64,000 bases of DNA from Treponema maltophilum ATCC 51939 (GCF_000413055.1 NZ_KE332518.1:469032-533031), one strand, 5' to 3'. Shown: positions 1-9,185, numbered from the stretch's first letter. A program made the numbers and translations. The notes: generated by a model from the letters alone, not told the origin.

Positions 1-805
1 CCAATGCACCCAAGCAAACGCTCAGGGAAAAATTATAGTTTTTTAAAATATTGTACGCGACAATCGGGTGCGAAAGCAGCGCTTTTTTTTCGCTTATCGT
101 GAGCGGTTTTTCCGTCAAGTACAGCCGGGGCGAAAGGCGCAGCAAGCCGATTTCGTGCAGCATGCAGGATATCCCCAGATCGGTCAGCTTGCTCAGCGAA
201 AGTTTCAGCTGCAGGCCGATTGCGATTGCGATAACCGTCGAACGCAGCGAATGCATAACGATGAAGTTTTTGTCGCGCGAAGGCACCGTTTGAATTATGC
301 GCAAAATGTAGCGGTCGTTTTCTTTAATGAACACGCACATATCCTGCATGTTTTTCGAAATCGCTTTTAAATCGAGTTCTTTATGGGTTGCAAAGCGCGT
401 ATATACTGCATGTATGTAATCTATGTATTGAGCGTACACTTTTTCGACAAGCCTGAGCCGTTCGGCTTCCATTTCGCTTGTATTTTCTTTTTCCTTCGCG
501 ACCGATTCGATGATGGATTGAATGTCTTTCGTTAAAACGGGTGTTTGCGTTTCGGCTTTGATTTCTTCGCTCCAATTGCTCGTTCCGGCAAGCGAAAGCG
601 TATCGGTTACCTTTCCGTCGGCGGTTTCCTGAACGGTTATGTTTCCCGTCGAAAAAATCTGTTTAAAATTCCAATCGATTAAGGCTTTTATAAGGGGGCC
701 GGTTAAAGGAGTCATACTGTTCATGAGGATAAAATTCTTATCGAGCATTACGTCCGAACTGAAGTATATTCCTTCTTTTAAATCCGATATATTGAACGAA
801 TTCAT
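1..805 (-). CDS. HD-GYP-like domain protein (partial, C-terminus outside window)
   Basis: The reading frame is open from an ATG at 805 to the window edge (about 268 codons). The first ~200 residues are an unassigned N-terminal region with a charged helical stretch. They are followed by an HD-domain core: a His in MHSLRSTVIAIA, then LGISCMLHEIGLLRLSP, then KALLSHPIVAYNILKNYNFS. This is the order seen in HD-GYP cyclic-di-GMP phosphodiesterases, where the middle motif is normally HDIGK. Here the metal-binding Asp is Glu and the following Lys is Leu, so phosphodiesterase activity is doubtful. The GYP loop would lie outside the window. A run of eight A (minus strand) in the KKALL codons keeps frame. 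A weak purine-rich ribosome site (GGCGGGAAAATC) precedes the ATG. Family assignment is inferred from motif order; the function is not certain. Confidence 0.7.
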   Translation of the reverse strand, partial: MNSFNISDLKEGIYFSSDVMLDKNFILMNSMTPLTGPLIKALIDWNFKQIFSTGNITVQETADGKVTDTLSLAGTSNWSEEIKAETQTPVLTKDIQSIIESVAKEKENTSEMEAERLRLVEKVYAQYIDYIHAVYTRFATHKELDLKAISKNMQDMCVFIKENDRYILRIIQTVPSRDKNFIVMHSLRSTVIAIAIGLQLKLSLSKLTDLGISCMLHEIGLLRLSPRLYLTEKPLTISEKKALLSHPIVAYNILKNYNFSLSVCLGAL

Positions 806-906
806 GATTTTCCCGCCGTAAAGTTATTATTTTATACTATTTTGTACTATTCATTATATATCAAAATTCCGTTATATCAAGTCGAAAAACCTCTATACGA
901 TAAAAA

Positions 907-940
907 AAAGCTGAAAAACCGCACATCGTTTTTCAGCTTT
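907..940. terminator. Bidirectional intrinsic terminator
   Basis: A perfect 12-bp stem (907-918 with 929-940, arm AAAGCTGAAAAA) closes a 10-nt loop. A and T runs on both sides let it work in either direction. It lies between the minus-strand DUF115 gene (end 1053) and the start of the HD-GYP-like gene (805), so it probably ends the DUF115/PBP/lepB transcript. The rest of 806-1052 holds an AT-rich promoter-like stretch upstream of 805 (a TATAAA-like box near 836) and no credible gene. Confidence 0.75.
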
Positions 941-1052
941 ATAAAGCGAGCGGCAACGATGTCCGGATGTCTTATGACCCACCGTTACTTTCATGCTCTC
1001 ATATACAATATCGGTGCATTGCGAAAAAACTTAAGTATTTTTTGCAAATTTT

Positions 1053-3026
1053 TTATACGAATAAGCCGTTTTTTTGCAAATAATGAATGTGAGTTTTAAT
1101 GCTGTCCGCTACGGTTCGGTATACCAGACGGGATTTTGCGATGTTGTAGCGCGCGCATTCGATGTACGAACTTTCAGGCGGAGCGGGCGGTTCTTTCGGG
1201 AGCCGCTCGGCAAACAGCTTTTCGAGTTTTGAAGTCGAAGGGAATATGAGAGAAGCGACGTCGGATGCTTCGTTTGCACGGATTTTATCGTCGATGCGGC
1301 TCAATTCGCTTAAAATGTGTGCATAATCGCCTTCGGTTTTGCAGTGCGCTTCAGTTTCGCCGCACAGTTTTACGGCATGTTCGGCAAGACTTTCGAGCGA
1401 ACGTAAGTCGTAAGACAACGACGCAAGGGCTTTATCGAGTGCTCCGTTTTCAGCCGGCGCATCTTGCGGAGTCGCCTCTGCTTGCATGCCGGCATCGCTG
1501 TGCGCTCGTTCCGGGATTTTGCCGGCGCAAAACGCTTCTATTTCCCGTTCGCGTTCGGGTAAATCGAGCAGGCTTTGTACGGAAACCGGCGTTATGCCGG
1601 GAATGCACAGGCTTTTTGAAGATAAGGCATAGGTTTTTACGTTCGGAAAGGCGGCGCATTTACTTTCGAACCACCACGCGTACAGCTTCATGCGGCTGTC
1701 GCTTAATACGGCCTTTCCGTCGTAATCGTACGCGCCGCTTTCTTGTGAGTACGCGGGATTATCGTAGATAGATGCGGCGTTGAAGGTTTCGGCGGGGCGC
1801 AGTTTTGCCGAAAGGTTATGAACGGTTTCTTCAAAGGTACTGCCTTTTGCGTGGGTTTTGTTTTCCGGATACGAAAGGTCGAGCCCCGCCGTATACACGG
1901 TTGTCGCGCCGCAAAAGCGCGCAAAATCCCATGCGGTTGAAGCGACCGACCCGCCCGAAGCGAGCTGTTCTCTTTTTCCGGTAAAACGTTCAATATAACG
2001 TCCGAGCGGAAACATCGATGAGCATAAAACGATTTTGCGGCACGTAAATCGGAGTACGCTCGGATAAACCGCGCTTTCGGTAATTAAAACGCTGTTCGGA
2101 GATTCCAAGCCGCTTAGGTGCCGCGCGTTCCAATACTGCGGGTCGACTGCCGCGATAAAATGCGGTTCGATCCCGGCGCGCAGGCATGAGCGCAGCGCCG
2201 TATCCACGCAGACGAGAACGGCGCGCTTTTTCAGTTCCGGCAAAAGCGGCAAAACATCGTCCAAGGTTGGGCCCGCCGCAATGATGCAAAAGGGAAGGGC
2301 GGAGCCGGTATCCTTATAGCGGTTTATGCTTTCCGTTTCGGCACAACGGCGCAGGTTTTTGCACATATTCGAAAGCCACAAAAAGCCGAATTTTTCGAGC
2401 GTGCGCTCGTTAATTCGGTGCTTGTCTTTATTGCGTGCAACCAGTTCGCTCAGCTGCGAAAAGTATTGTGCCGCATGGGCTGTCCACGCTTTGTGCGCGA
2501 TAAAAGCGCAGGAATTCAGTCCGTAATGTTCAAGCACGGCAATAACCGTTTGCTGCGGCGCTTCAATCAAAAAAACGCAGGACGGAACGCCAAAAACGGG
2601 CCGCCAATCAAAAAGCGAAAACGCCCACAAAAGGCGCATCGGATCCGGCTCCACGAACACAATCGTCTTATTTTTATACAGCTGCGCCGCCTCCGAAAGG
2701 GCATAGCCGAGTCCCGCGCCGAAAAAAACGATGGTGTCGACGTTTTTGACGTTTTCGGACACAAGCATTTTGTGCGCTTCGGCAGAGGGATTGTAGCTTG
2801 AATGCAGGAGTAGGCCCTTGTAAACCGCGTAAAGCTGCGAATTTTTCGCTTCCGCCGCACGGGTGTCTTCAAGCGGAAAAAGAAGGTTTGCCTTTGTATC
2901 GGAGCCGCCGTTTTCGGCAAGGAGGCGCAAGTTATGTTCAAGGGCGGGAAAGCGGCGCGCAAAGGCGGCGAGGTTTTTTTCGAGCATATTGCGCTGAAGC
3001 GCTTTGTCATTCAAGAGTGAATTCAA
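1053..3026 (-). CDS. DUF115 / motility-associated (Maf-type) family protein
   Basis: A 657-residue protein. The central part (about residues 245-440) has the DUF115/MAF_flag10 signature: CIIAAGPTLDDVLPLLPELK, then VCVDTALRSCLRAGIEPHF and AAVDPQYWNARHL. This Rossmann-like domain is related to 6-hydroxymethylpterin pyrophosphokinase MptE and to Maf proteins that glycosylate flagellins with nonulosonic acids. A flagellar or surface glycosylation role is possible but not shown by neighbours, since the upstream genes are cell-wall genes. The chosen start is TTG at 3026, preceded by AAGGG with an 8-nt spacing and overlapping the PBP stop by 20 bp, which suggests translational coupling. An internal ATG at 2985 is an alternative. 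N- and C-terminal parts are not recognised. Confidence 0.8.
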   Translation of the reverse strand: MNSLLNDKALQRNMLEKNLAAFARRFPALEHNLRLLAENGGSDTKANLLFPLEDTRAAEAKNSQLYAVYKGLLLHSSYNPSAEAHKMLVSENVKNVDTIVFFGAGLGYALSEAAQLYKNKTIVFVEPDPMRLLWAFSLFDWRPVFGVPSCVFLIEAPQQTVIAVLEHYGLNSCAFIAHKAWTAHAAQYFSQLSELVARNKDKHRINERTLEKFGFLWLSNMCKNLRRCAETESINRYKDTGSALPFCIIAAGPTLDDVLPLLPELKKRAVLVCVDTALRSCLRAGIEPHFIAAVDPQYWNARHLSGLESPNSVLITESAVYPSVLRFTCRKIVLCSSMFPLGRYIERFTGKREQLASGGSVASTAWDFARFCGATTVYTAGLDLSYPENKTHAKGSTFEETVHNLSAKLRPAETFNAASIYDNPAYSQESGAYDYDGKAVLSDSRMKLYAWWFESKCAAFPNVKTYALSSKSLCIPGITPVSVQSLLDLPEREREIEAFCAGKIPERAHSDAGMQAEATPQDAPAENGALDKALASLSYDLRSLESLAEHAVKLCGETEAHCKTEGDYAHILSELSRIDDKIRANEASDVASLIFPSTSKLEKLFAERLPKEPPAPPESSYIECARYNIAKSRLVYRTVADSIKTHIHYLQKNGLFV

Positions 3027-4869
3027 TCGTCATTCCCTTGGTAACGGGCGTTCCTGGACTCGGATTTTGCGAAACAACCCATCCGTCGCCTTTTATAATG
3101 ATGTTTACGTCGTTTTTGTTTAAAAGAGGCGTTAAAAGCCGTTTGGGCGTTCCCGTAAAATCGGGCAATTTTTCGCCGATGTCGGGAACCGAAACCGCGT
3201 CGAGCGTTATGTAGCCCGAATGCGCAAAGGACGGCGCATTGGCGCGCGCCAAACCCAAATAGTCGATTATAACGTTTGCAGCTTCGCCGATAATCGGGGC
3301 GGCAATTCTGCCGGACAGCGTTTCGCCCTTTGCCTTCGTAATGACAACGTACAGCACGATTTTGGGCTTTTCGACGGGAAAAATCGCGACGCAGTTTGAC
3401 ACAAAGTCGGTGGTGCTGTATTTGCCCGTTTTCGCGTCGAGCATTTGCGCCGTTCCCGTTTTAACGCCGATGGACACATCGTTTAAAGACGCTCGCGTGC
3501 CGGTACCGGAGCGCGCCGTCGTTTCCATGCAGCTGAGAATGTAATCGGCCGTATCTTTGGAAACCGCTCGCTTTTTGAGCGCCGGCACGTGCCGGTATTC
3601 TTCGGTTCCGTTCGGATCGGTAATTTTCGATACGAGCGTCAGCTGAACGGGCACTCCGCCGTTTGCGAGCGCCGTCGCTCCCTGCACAATCTGCAAGGCG
3701 GACACGGCGATTTCCTGCCCGATCGATATGGTCGGTTTCGATCTGAGCGACCAGTACCGGTCGGATACGGTTTTTAAAGTTCCGCGCGTTTCCGACGGCA
3801 ATTCCGCGCCCGTTCTTTCCCCGAAGCCGAAGTCCCGCAGGCGCCGCAAAAAATCTTCGGAATTCAGTTTTTCGCTCATTTGCGCGATGCCGTCGTTGCA
3901 CGAATATTGCAGCGCTTCCCTGACGGTTACCGGTCCGTGTCTTCCCAAACAGGTGATGACTACTCTTTCGCCGCTCGATGTGCTGATTTGATATTTTCCG
4001 TCGCAAAAAAACACCTGTTCTTTGCCGACTTTTCCCGAATCGATAAAACTTGCGGCGCTGAATATTTTAAACACGGAACCCGGCTCGTACGCGAGTACGG
4101 CGGGGCGGTCGATTTGTTCTTCAACGCTTGAAGAAGGGTAGGAATTTAAGTCGGCGGCCGGCAAACTTATATATGAAAGTATTTCGCCCGTGTCGGATTC
4201 GGCCGCCAAAAGCATAAAGCTTTCGGCTTGCGTTTCTTCCATGGCGTTGCGCGCGATATGTTCAAGTTTATACTGTAAATTCGCGTCGATTGTTAAAAAG
4301 ACGTTTTTGCCCGAAGCGGTTTTTCCCGTTTCTTTAGGCGCAAGCACTTGCTGCATCGAATATTCTATACCCGAAAGTCCGATTCCCGCATCGCCCATAA
4401 AACCGATAACCTGAGATGCCAACGCGTTCTCCGGATAAACGCGACCCTGTATTTTATCGAAACGTATGCCGTTTAATGCTTTTTTGACAACGACGTCTTC
4501 AATCGCATCTTTTTGCTCTTGCGTTATTTTTTTTTTCAAATATAAAAAATCCGATGATGCGCTTCGCAGTGCGGCCGCAATATACAATTCGCTCAATCCG
4601 GTTACGCCCGCAAGCGATTGGGCAAAATAATCGTAGTCTTCGATTGCCGACGGCGTAACGGCGATATGATAAAAAGCCGTTTGAACGGCGAGCGGTTTTC
4701 CGTTTTTGTCGTATATGGAACCGCGGCGCGGCGGTTCGACTTTTGCGACGATTTCGGCGGGCGGCGTAAAGGCAAGCTTTACGTAACTTGCGCCTATGTA
4801 TGCGGCGAATGCGGTGAGTATCAGTATAAAAAAGACGATCCTCGTTTTTGAAAAAAAACCGTTCCACAT
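3007..4869 (-). CDS. ftsI: Class B penicillin-binding protein (FtsI/PBP2-like) with C-terminal PASTA-like domain
   Basis: A 620-residue membrane-anchored D,D-transpeptidase that cross-links peptidoglycan in the periplasm. There is an N-terminal membrane helix (about residues 11-33), then the pedestal region with PPRRGSIYDKNGKPLA. The transpeptidase motifs are SxxK at S265-K268 (EPGSVFKIF), SxN at S323-N325 (YSCND) and KTGT at 470-473. The last ~65 residues (VPDIGEKLPDFTG... SQNPSPGTPVTKG) resemble one PASTA module. The PASTA tail and single transpeptidase domain fit the FtsI/PBP2x type used in division, but an elongation-specific role cannot be excluded. The gene begins one base after the signal peptidase stop and its end overlaps the DUF115 start, so lepB-pbp-DUF115 reads as one transcript. 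Confidence 0.92.
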   Translation of the reverse strand: MWNGFFSKTRIVFFILILTAFAAYIGASYVKLAFTPPAEIVAKVEPPRRGSIYDKNGKPLAVQTAFYHIAVTPSAIEDYDYFAQSLAGVTGLSELYIAAALRSASSDFLYLKKKITQEQKDAIEDVVVKKALNGIRFDKIQGRVYPENALASQVIGFMGDAGIGLSGIEYSMQQVLAPKETGKTASGKNVFLTIDANLQYKLEHIARNAMEETQAESFMLLAAESDTGEILSYISLPAADLNSYPSSSVEEQIDRPAVLAYEPGSVFKIFSAASFIDSGKVGKEQVFFCDGKYQISTSSGERVVITCLGRHGPVTVREALQYSCNDGIAQMSEKLNSEDFLRRLRDFGFGERTGAELPSETRGTLKTVSDRYWSLRSKPTISIGQEIAVSALQIVQGATALANGGVPVQLTLVSKITDPNGTEEYRHVPALKKRAVSKDTADYILSCMETTARSGTGTRASLNDVSIGVKTGTAQMLDAKTGKYSTTDFVSNCVAIFPVEKPKIVLYVVITKAKGETLSGRIAAPIIGEAANVIIDYLGLARANAPSFAHSGYITLDAVSVPDIGEKLPDFTGTPKRLLTPLLNKNDVNIIIKGDGWVVSQNPSPGTPVTKGMTIEFTLE

Positions 4870-4870
4870 G

Positions 4871-5359
4871 CTATTTGCCTATTACTTTGCCTAAAATACT
4901 GCGCGTGTCGATAAAACCGTAATCGCGCGAATCTACGGAATGGCTGCTGTTGTCGCCGATCGCCAGCACCGTATGTTCGGGAACGGTGCGGTTGAATTTG
5001 ATGCGCTGGTATTGTCGTTCCGTAAGCGGATACGTTTTGTCTCCCACGAACAGACTATACTCCGAATCCGATGAAAATTCCAGTACTTCGCCGGCTTTTG
5101 CGACGCAGCGTTTTATAACGGGTTTTCCGTTGTATATGTAGGTGATGACATCTCCCAAGCGCGGCTCATCCCATTGCACGAGCAGTGCGGAACCGAACGG
5201 CCGCACCAAACCGTAGGCCAATTTATCTATATATATGAACGAATGTTCCGGAATTGAAGGTTCCATCGAAGTACCGGAAACCTGCGCAATGTCGAAAACA
5301 AAAAGTTTCAGCACAATTCCTACGCATATGCCCGAGATAAAAAAAAAGCGCGCCTTCAT
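4871..5359 (-). CDS. lepB: Signal peptidase I
   Basis: A 162-residue type I signal peptidase that cleaves Sec/Tat signal peptides on the outer face of the inner membrane. There is one N-terminal membrane helix (about 5-22). The catalytic Ser is S31 in SGTSMEP and the catalytic Lys is K83 in VIKRCV. The conserved box E reads GDNSSHSVDSRDYG near 135-148. The protein is short for the family but all catalytic boxes are present. The ATG at 5359 is chosen over the TTG two codons upstream because a strong promoter (-10 at 5367-5372) leaves only 7 nt before this ATG and there is no ribosome binding site, which points to a leaderless transcript. The protein is probably made together with the downstream PBP. 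Confidence 0.93.
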   Translation of the reverse strand: MKARFFFISGICVGIVLKLFVFDIAQVSGTSMEPSIPEHSFIYIDKLAYGLVRPFGSALLVQWDEPRLGDVITYIYNGKPVIKRCVAKAGEVLEFSSDSEYSLFVGDKTYPLTERQYQRIKFNRTVPEHTVLAIGDNSSHSVDSRDYGFIDTRSILGKVIGK

Positions 5360-5366
5360 AATCAAT

Positions 5367-5395
5367 ATTCTAATATGAACACGCTCTTATGTCGA
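5367..5395 (-). promoter_or_regulatory. Sigma-70 promoter of lepB, leaderless geometry
   Basis: On the minus strand: -35 TCGACA (5390-5395), 17-bp spacer, -10 TAGAAT (5367-5372), 7 nt, then the lepB ATG at 5359. A start site 6-8 nt after the -10 would fall at or next to the A of ATG. The divergent M23 gene starts at 5406, so its own promoter must overlap this one. Confidence 0.6.
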
Positions 5396-5405
5396 TAGTG
5401 TATAT

Positions 5406-6563
5406 ATGGAAATTATCAGTTGTTTTAAACCCGAACAAGCTTATTCTTTTTGCGGCGCGCTGACTATCGAAGAAATGCTGAACTCGCAGCGTCTTCCCAA
5501 CCGCTTCGGCGTTTCCGTTGCCGCCTCTGTCCGCGCCGTTGCCGAGCGCGGGTTAAAGGTTTTGGAATATATTGCGCGTGTTGTCCCGAAAGCGAAAACG
5601 CTTTTTGCCGCCGCTTTAGTGTTGCTTGTTGCAGCCGACGGCTGCCTTCGCTTTGTAAATTATCTGTATGCATACGCTTCGCGCGTACAGTTGAACGTAC
5701 GAGATGACGTTCCGGTGCTTGCAGGCCAAATGAAAAATTTTGCGCTTAATTCCGGAGCGCAGGAATTTGACGGAAACGGCAATATTTCTCTTATCGACGG
5801 TGCCGAAAAAGCGGCTTTGTTTAAATTGCCCGTAAGCTATACCGGCTATACCGTGCAGTCGGGTGACAGCATTTCTTCAATAACGAAGCGTTTCGGCTTA
5901 AGCAATATTTCAACCCTTATTGCCATAAACAATATAGACAACGTACGGCTTTTGCGCTCCGGGCAAAAACTGCGTATTCCGTCGGTTGACGGTCTTTTAT
6001 ACACCGTACGTTCGGGCGACAGTTTGGAATCTATAGCCAAAACATACGGCGTAAGTGTCGAAGAAATTCTCGACGTAAACGAACTTTCGTCCGCGGTACT
6101 GTACGCCGGAACCGAGCTTTTTATTCCGGGCGCCCGTTTAAGTTCTTCGGTATTAAAAAAAGCTTTGGGTGAATTGTTTGCGGCGCCCCTGGCCGTTTCG
6201 TGGCGCATATCGTCGGGATACGGCTGGCGGCAAGACCCTTTTACGGGCGTGCGCAGTTTTCATACCGGCATAGACTTGGTCGTCCCGTACGGAACGTCGA
6301 TAAAGTCGGCAATGTCGGGGACGGTTGCGGCCGCGGGCTATTCAAATGTATACGGAAATTATGTTATAATAAATCACGGAAACGGCTACCAAACCTTATA
6401 TGCGCACATGTCGTCGGCGTCGGTTAAAAAAGGCGAACGGGTTGCTCAGGGAGCGCAAATAGGCCACACGGGAAATACCGGTTATTCGACGGGAACGCAC
6501 TTGCATTTTTCGGTATACAGAAACGGCAAATTGATTAATCCTGCGCAAGTGCTTAAGTTTTGA
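5406..6563 (+). CDS. LysM-M23 murein endopeptidase, membrane anchored
   Basis: A 385-residue cell-wall peptidase. Residues 1-60 look cytoplasmic, with one membrane helix near 63-82. Two LysM peptidoglycan-binding domains follow at about 148-192 (YTVQSGDSISSI) and 199-241 (YTVRSGDSLESI). A complete M23 (LytM/lysostaphin) domain covers about 268-385 with zinc and catalytic residues H286 and D290 (FHTGID), H334, H365 and H367 (THLHF), so it should be an active zinc endopeptidase rather than an EnvC/NlpD-type activator. The start ATG at 5406 has no Shine-Dalgarno. A GATAGT box lies 6 nt upstream but no good -35 was found. A second ATG at 5478 is possible. It is divergent from lepB/PBP, which fits cell-wall remodelling. 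Confidence 0.9.
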   Translation: MEIISCFKPEQAYSFCGALTIEEMLNSQRLPNRFGVSVAASVRAVAERGLKVLEYIARVVPKAKTLFAAALVLLVAADGCLRFVNYLYAYASRVQLNVRDDVPVLAGQMKNFALNSGAQEFDGNGNISLIDGAEKAALFKLPVSYTGYTVQSGDSISSITKRFGLSNISTLIAINNIDNVRLLRSGQKLRIPSVDGLLYTVRSGDSLESIAKTYGVSVEEILDVNELSSAVLYAGTELFIPGARLSSSVLKKALGELFAAPLAVSWRISSGYGWRQDPFTGVRSFHTGIDLVVPYGTSIKSAMSGTVAAAGYSNVYGNYVIINHGNGYQTLYAHMSSASVKKGERVAQGAQIGHTGNTGYSTGTHLHFSVYRNGKLINPAQVLKF

Positions 6564-6582
6564 TTTTAAAGATGGAGTTTGC

Positions 6583-6828
6583 ATGCAATCGGTAACAATA
6601 TGCCGTTTTTGCGGCCGCACAATCGACGGCGAGTTTGTGTATTGCCCGTGGTGCGGCTTGTCGCGGCTCGGAGGCGAACAGGCTTTTCAAAATGCTCCGC
6701 GGGTTTTTGAGCGTTTGGAAGATATAAAAGAAAAGGGACTGTCGGGCCGCATAAGCAAAATGGAACAATCGCTCGACGACATAGAACAGGATTTGATTCG
6801 CTTTATGGAGGCCCCGAAAAAAAGATGA
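6583..6828 (+). CDS. Small zinc-ribbon protein
   Basis: An 81-residue protein. The N-terminus has two CxxC knuckles, CRFCGRTI and CPWCGLSR, about 13 residues apart, a typical zinc ribbon. The rest is a charged helix without a recognisable domain. A good ribosome site (AAGATGGAG) lies 10 nt before the ATG. It starts 19 bp after the M23 gene and its stop overlaps the next start by 4 bp (ATGA), so it belongs to the 5406-10478 operon. The function is unknown. Confidence 0.7.
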   Translation: MQSVTICRFCGRTIDGEFVYCPWCGLSRLGGEQAFQNAPRVFERLEDIKEKGLSGRISKMEQSLDDIEQDLIRFMEAPKKR

Positions 6829-9185
6829 GCCGCACCTGTACGATAGGCTTAAAAGCCGCTTTGCGCGTTTTGTTTGCCGCCTTTATTTTGCATGCAATTG
6901 CCGTACCTGCATGTGCGCAGGTTGTGTTTGAAAATGTCGACTTGAACGATGCCGACGGTTTGCTTTTTTCAGCCGCAATAAAAAGCGGCCCGCTTTCGTG
7001 GAAAAATTTGTATTCGGCAAAAATCGATGCGGCAAAGCAAGCGACCGCCGCTTCGCAAAAAGCGCCCGAATTGCTGACCTGTTTTCCGCAAAAGCTCGAC
7101 TCGCTGCAAAACGGAAAATTCCTTCAAATCGGAAACGCCGACGGCGTTTTTATCTATACGGGTTCCGGAACGCTGAATTGCGTTTCTTCAACTTCGTCTT
7201 TGAATCCGCTGCCGCAAAATCGCGCGCGCGACAATCTTATGGAAACGGCGGTCAGTCCCGACGGAAACTGGATATGCCTGTTCCGTAAAACCGACGCGCT
7301 TTCGGGCAGCATGGTGCTCGCTTCGACAAAAACGGGTAAAGAATTCGTGCTTGCCGAAAAAGCCGATTTCAGCTTTACCGACATTCCCGTGCGCTGGTCG
7401 CCCGATTCGGAAGTTCTCGTTTACGAAAAAAACAAACGCCTGTATTTTATCGAACCGAAAAACGCGTTCGACCCCGCTTTCGCCGAAGAAAAATTCCGCA
7501 CGATCGGAGAAGGAACGATTTCCTGCATAAGCTGGGCGACGCCGAAAAAACTCATATATATTCAAGGCGATTTGATATTCAGTCTTTTTACGAACGAACT
7601 GTATACGCGCGCTTTATATGCCGCCGTTCTCGGCACCGGAAAAATTGCGGGGCGTCTTCCGTGGCGTTTTGACGGTGAAAACGATTTGTTTTGGACCGAC
7701 GAAACGGGGATGCGCTTTGTTATCGTTCAGGCCGGTAAAAATATTTTTTATTTCGATCTTGAGCGCGAAGATTCTTCGTACGACTGTGCCTTTTTGCCCG
7801 TAAGCGGCGCGGCTTCATCCTTTGCCGTTTTTTGGACGGCGCAAAATGTAACCGCGCCTTCAAGTACAAACGCGGGCGCAAACGTAAATGCAAGCGCTGC
7901 CGCTTCCGCTAACACGGTGCCGATTGTGTGGAGCGAATATTTTTCCGAAGACGGAGAACGCAAAAGCGGTGCCTACATACTTAAAACGCTGCACATGCCG
8001 GCCGAGGCCGCATCGGCATCGCGTTTTGTGCGCTTGAGCGTTCCGGACGGCGCTTTAAAACCGCAGCTTTCGCCCGATAAAAAAAAGATTGCATTTTGTG
8101 CGGACGGCTCTCTATTCGTTTATTCGCCGGACACGTGGGAGACTTTGGCGTCTTATTCGGATGAAAAAGTTGTGTCCTTTGCATGGCGCACCTCCTCGTC
8201 GCTGTATGTCGGCGGAAACGAAACCGTACGCGCGTGGAATTATAGCGACGGTATAAAGGACGTTTTGTTTTTGTCGGCCGCAGGGGATTTTTCGTGGGGC
8301 GCGGACGGAAAAACGGTTACGGCGACTGTCGGCGCAGGCACCTTTGCCTACGACGAAAATTCCCGCACGTGGCGCCCAATCGAAGGTTCCGTTGAACATA
8401 AACGAAAATATATGAACAAAAAAGTGCGCATTTTATTCGAACAAAAGAATTCGATTTTTTATGCAAACTTTCCGGTTGTGCGTTTTTTGCAGGGGCCGAG
8501 CCGGAACCTGCCGCTGTTTGCCGCGAACGCACAGGTTAAAGGGCCGAAGGGGAAAGTCGCCCTTGCCTTTGACGCATTGAACGGCAAGGATAGCGTTCCG
8601 TATATTTTAAGCGCGCTTTCCTCGCGCGGACTTGGCGCAACGTTTTTTATCAACGGCGAGTTTATGCGCCGCTTCCCCGAATCGGTCGGCGCCGTTTGCG
8701 CAAAAGGCCACGAATGCGCTTCTTTGTTTTATACGAGTGTCGATCTGTTATCCGACGATTTTATTATAGATGAAAATTTTATACGGCGCGGACTTGCGCG
8801 CAACGAAGACGAATTCTACGCTTTAACCGGCAAAGATTTAAGCCTTTTTTGGCACGCGCCCTATTGCCGCTCTTCGCCCCTGATACGGCAAGCCGGAAAA
8901 GAGGCGGGTTATACCTTTGTCGATAAAATCGTCTGCCTCTCCCGCGGAAGCGGCAGGCAGAAAGACGGCGCGGGCGACAGACAAGACGGCGAAAGCGTTC
9001 TTTTGTCTTCCGAACGCATCGCCGATATTTGTGCCGAATTGTTCGACGGAGCCGTCGTTCTTCTTCCCTGCGGGCCCATGGGGACTTGCCACGGGAGTGC
9101 AATTTGTGATAAACTGGAGGTGTTGATAAGCGCAATTTCAGAGGCCGGTTACTCTATCGTACCCGTGTCTCAACTGGTATATTAA
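6825..9185 (+). CDS. Exported beta-propeller protein with degenerate polysaccharide deacetylase (NodB) domain
   Basis: A 786-residue protein with an N-terminal signal peptide (hydrophobic 12-27, likely cut after ACAQ at 32). Residues ~35-540 contain repeated short beta blades of the TolB/WD40 type (AVSPDGNWICLFRK, RWSPDSEVLVYEK, QLSPDKKKIAFCADGS), interrupted by an Asn/Ala/Ser-rich linker near 346-370. From ~571 the frame follows the NodB homology domain: KVALAFDALNGKD in place of the TFDDG motif, LGATFFINGEF, GHECASLFY in place of the GHEIGNHT-type zinc motif, and FWHAPYC in place of RPPYG. The metal-binding Asp and His residues are mostly replaced, so it is probably a carbohydrate-binding or inactive deacetylase. 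The fold assignment of the C-terminus is inference from motif order. It is translationally coupled to the zinc-ribbon gene. Confidence 0.7.
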   Translation: MSRTCTIGLKAALRVLFAAFILHAIAVPACAQVVFENVDLNDADGLLFSAAIKSGPLSWKNLYSAKIDAAKQATAASQKAPELLTCFPQKLDSLQNGKFLQIGNADGVFIYTGSGTLNCVSSTSSLNPLPQNRARDNLMETAVSPDGNWICLFRKTDALSGSMVLASTKTGKEFVLAEKADFSFTDIPVRWSPDSEVLVYEKNKRLYFIEPKNAFDPAFAEEKFRTIGEGTISCISWATPKKLIYIQGDLIFSLFTNELYTRALYAAVLGTGKIAGRLPWRFDGENDLFWTDETGMRFVIVQAGKNIFYFDLEREDSSYDCAFLPVSGAASSFAVFWTAQNVTAPSSTNAGANVNASAAASANTVPIVWSEYFSEDGERKSGAYILKTLHMPAEAASASRFVRLSVPDGALKPQLSPDKKKIAFCADGSLFVYSPDTWETLASYSDEKVVSFAWRTSSSLYVGGNETVRAWNYSDGIKDVLFLSAAGDFSWGADGKTVTATVGAGTFAYDENSRTWRPIEGSVEHKRKYMNKKVRILFEQKNSIFYANFPVVRFLQGPSRNLPLFAANAQVKGPKGKVALAFDALNGKDSVPYILSALSSRGLGATFFINGEFMRRFPESVGAVCAKGHECASLFYTSVDLLSDDFIIDENFIRRGLARNEDEFYALTGKDLSLFWHAPYCRSSPLIRQAGKEAGYTFVDKIVCLSRGSGRQKDGAGDRQDGESVLLSSERIADICAELFDGAVVLLPCGPMGTCHGSAICDKLEVLISAISEAGYSIVPVSQLVY

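Noticed and set aside
51..130. Frameshift in the HD-GYP-like gene at the A8 run
   Set aside because: A first reading gave a stop after the run, but recounting eight A keeps the frame as KKALLSHPIVAYNILKNYNFS, which fits the family.
842..1099. 85-codon open frame on the plus strand
   Set aside because: It spans a terminator, begins in an AT-rich promoter region and ends inside the DUF115 gene on the other strand; no ribosome site and no protein character.
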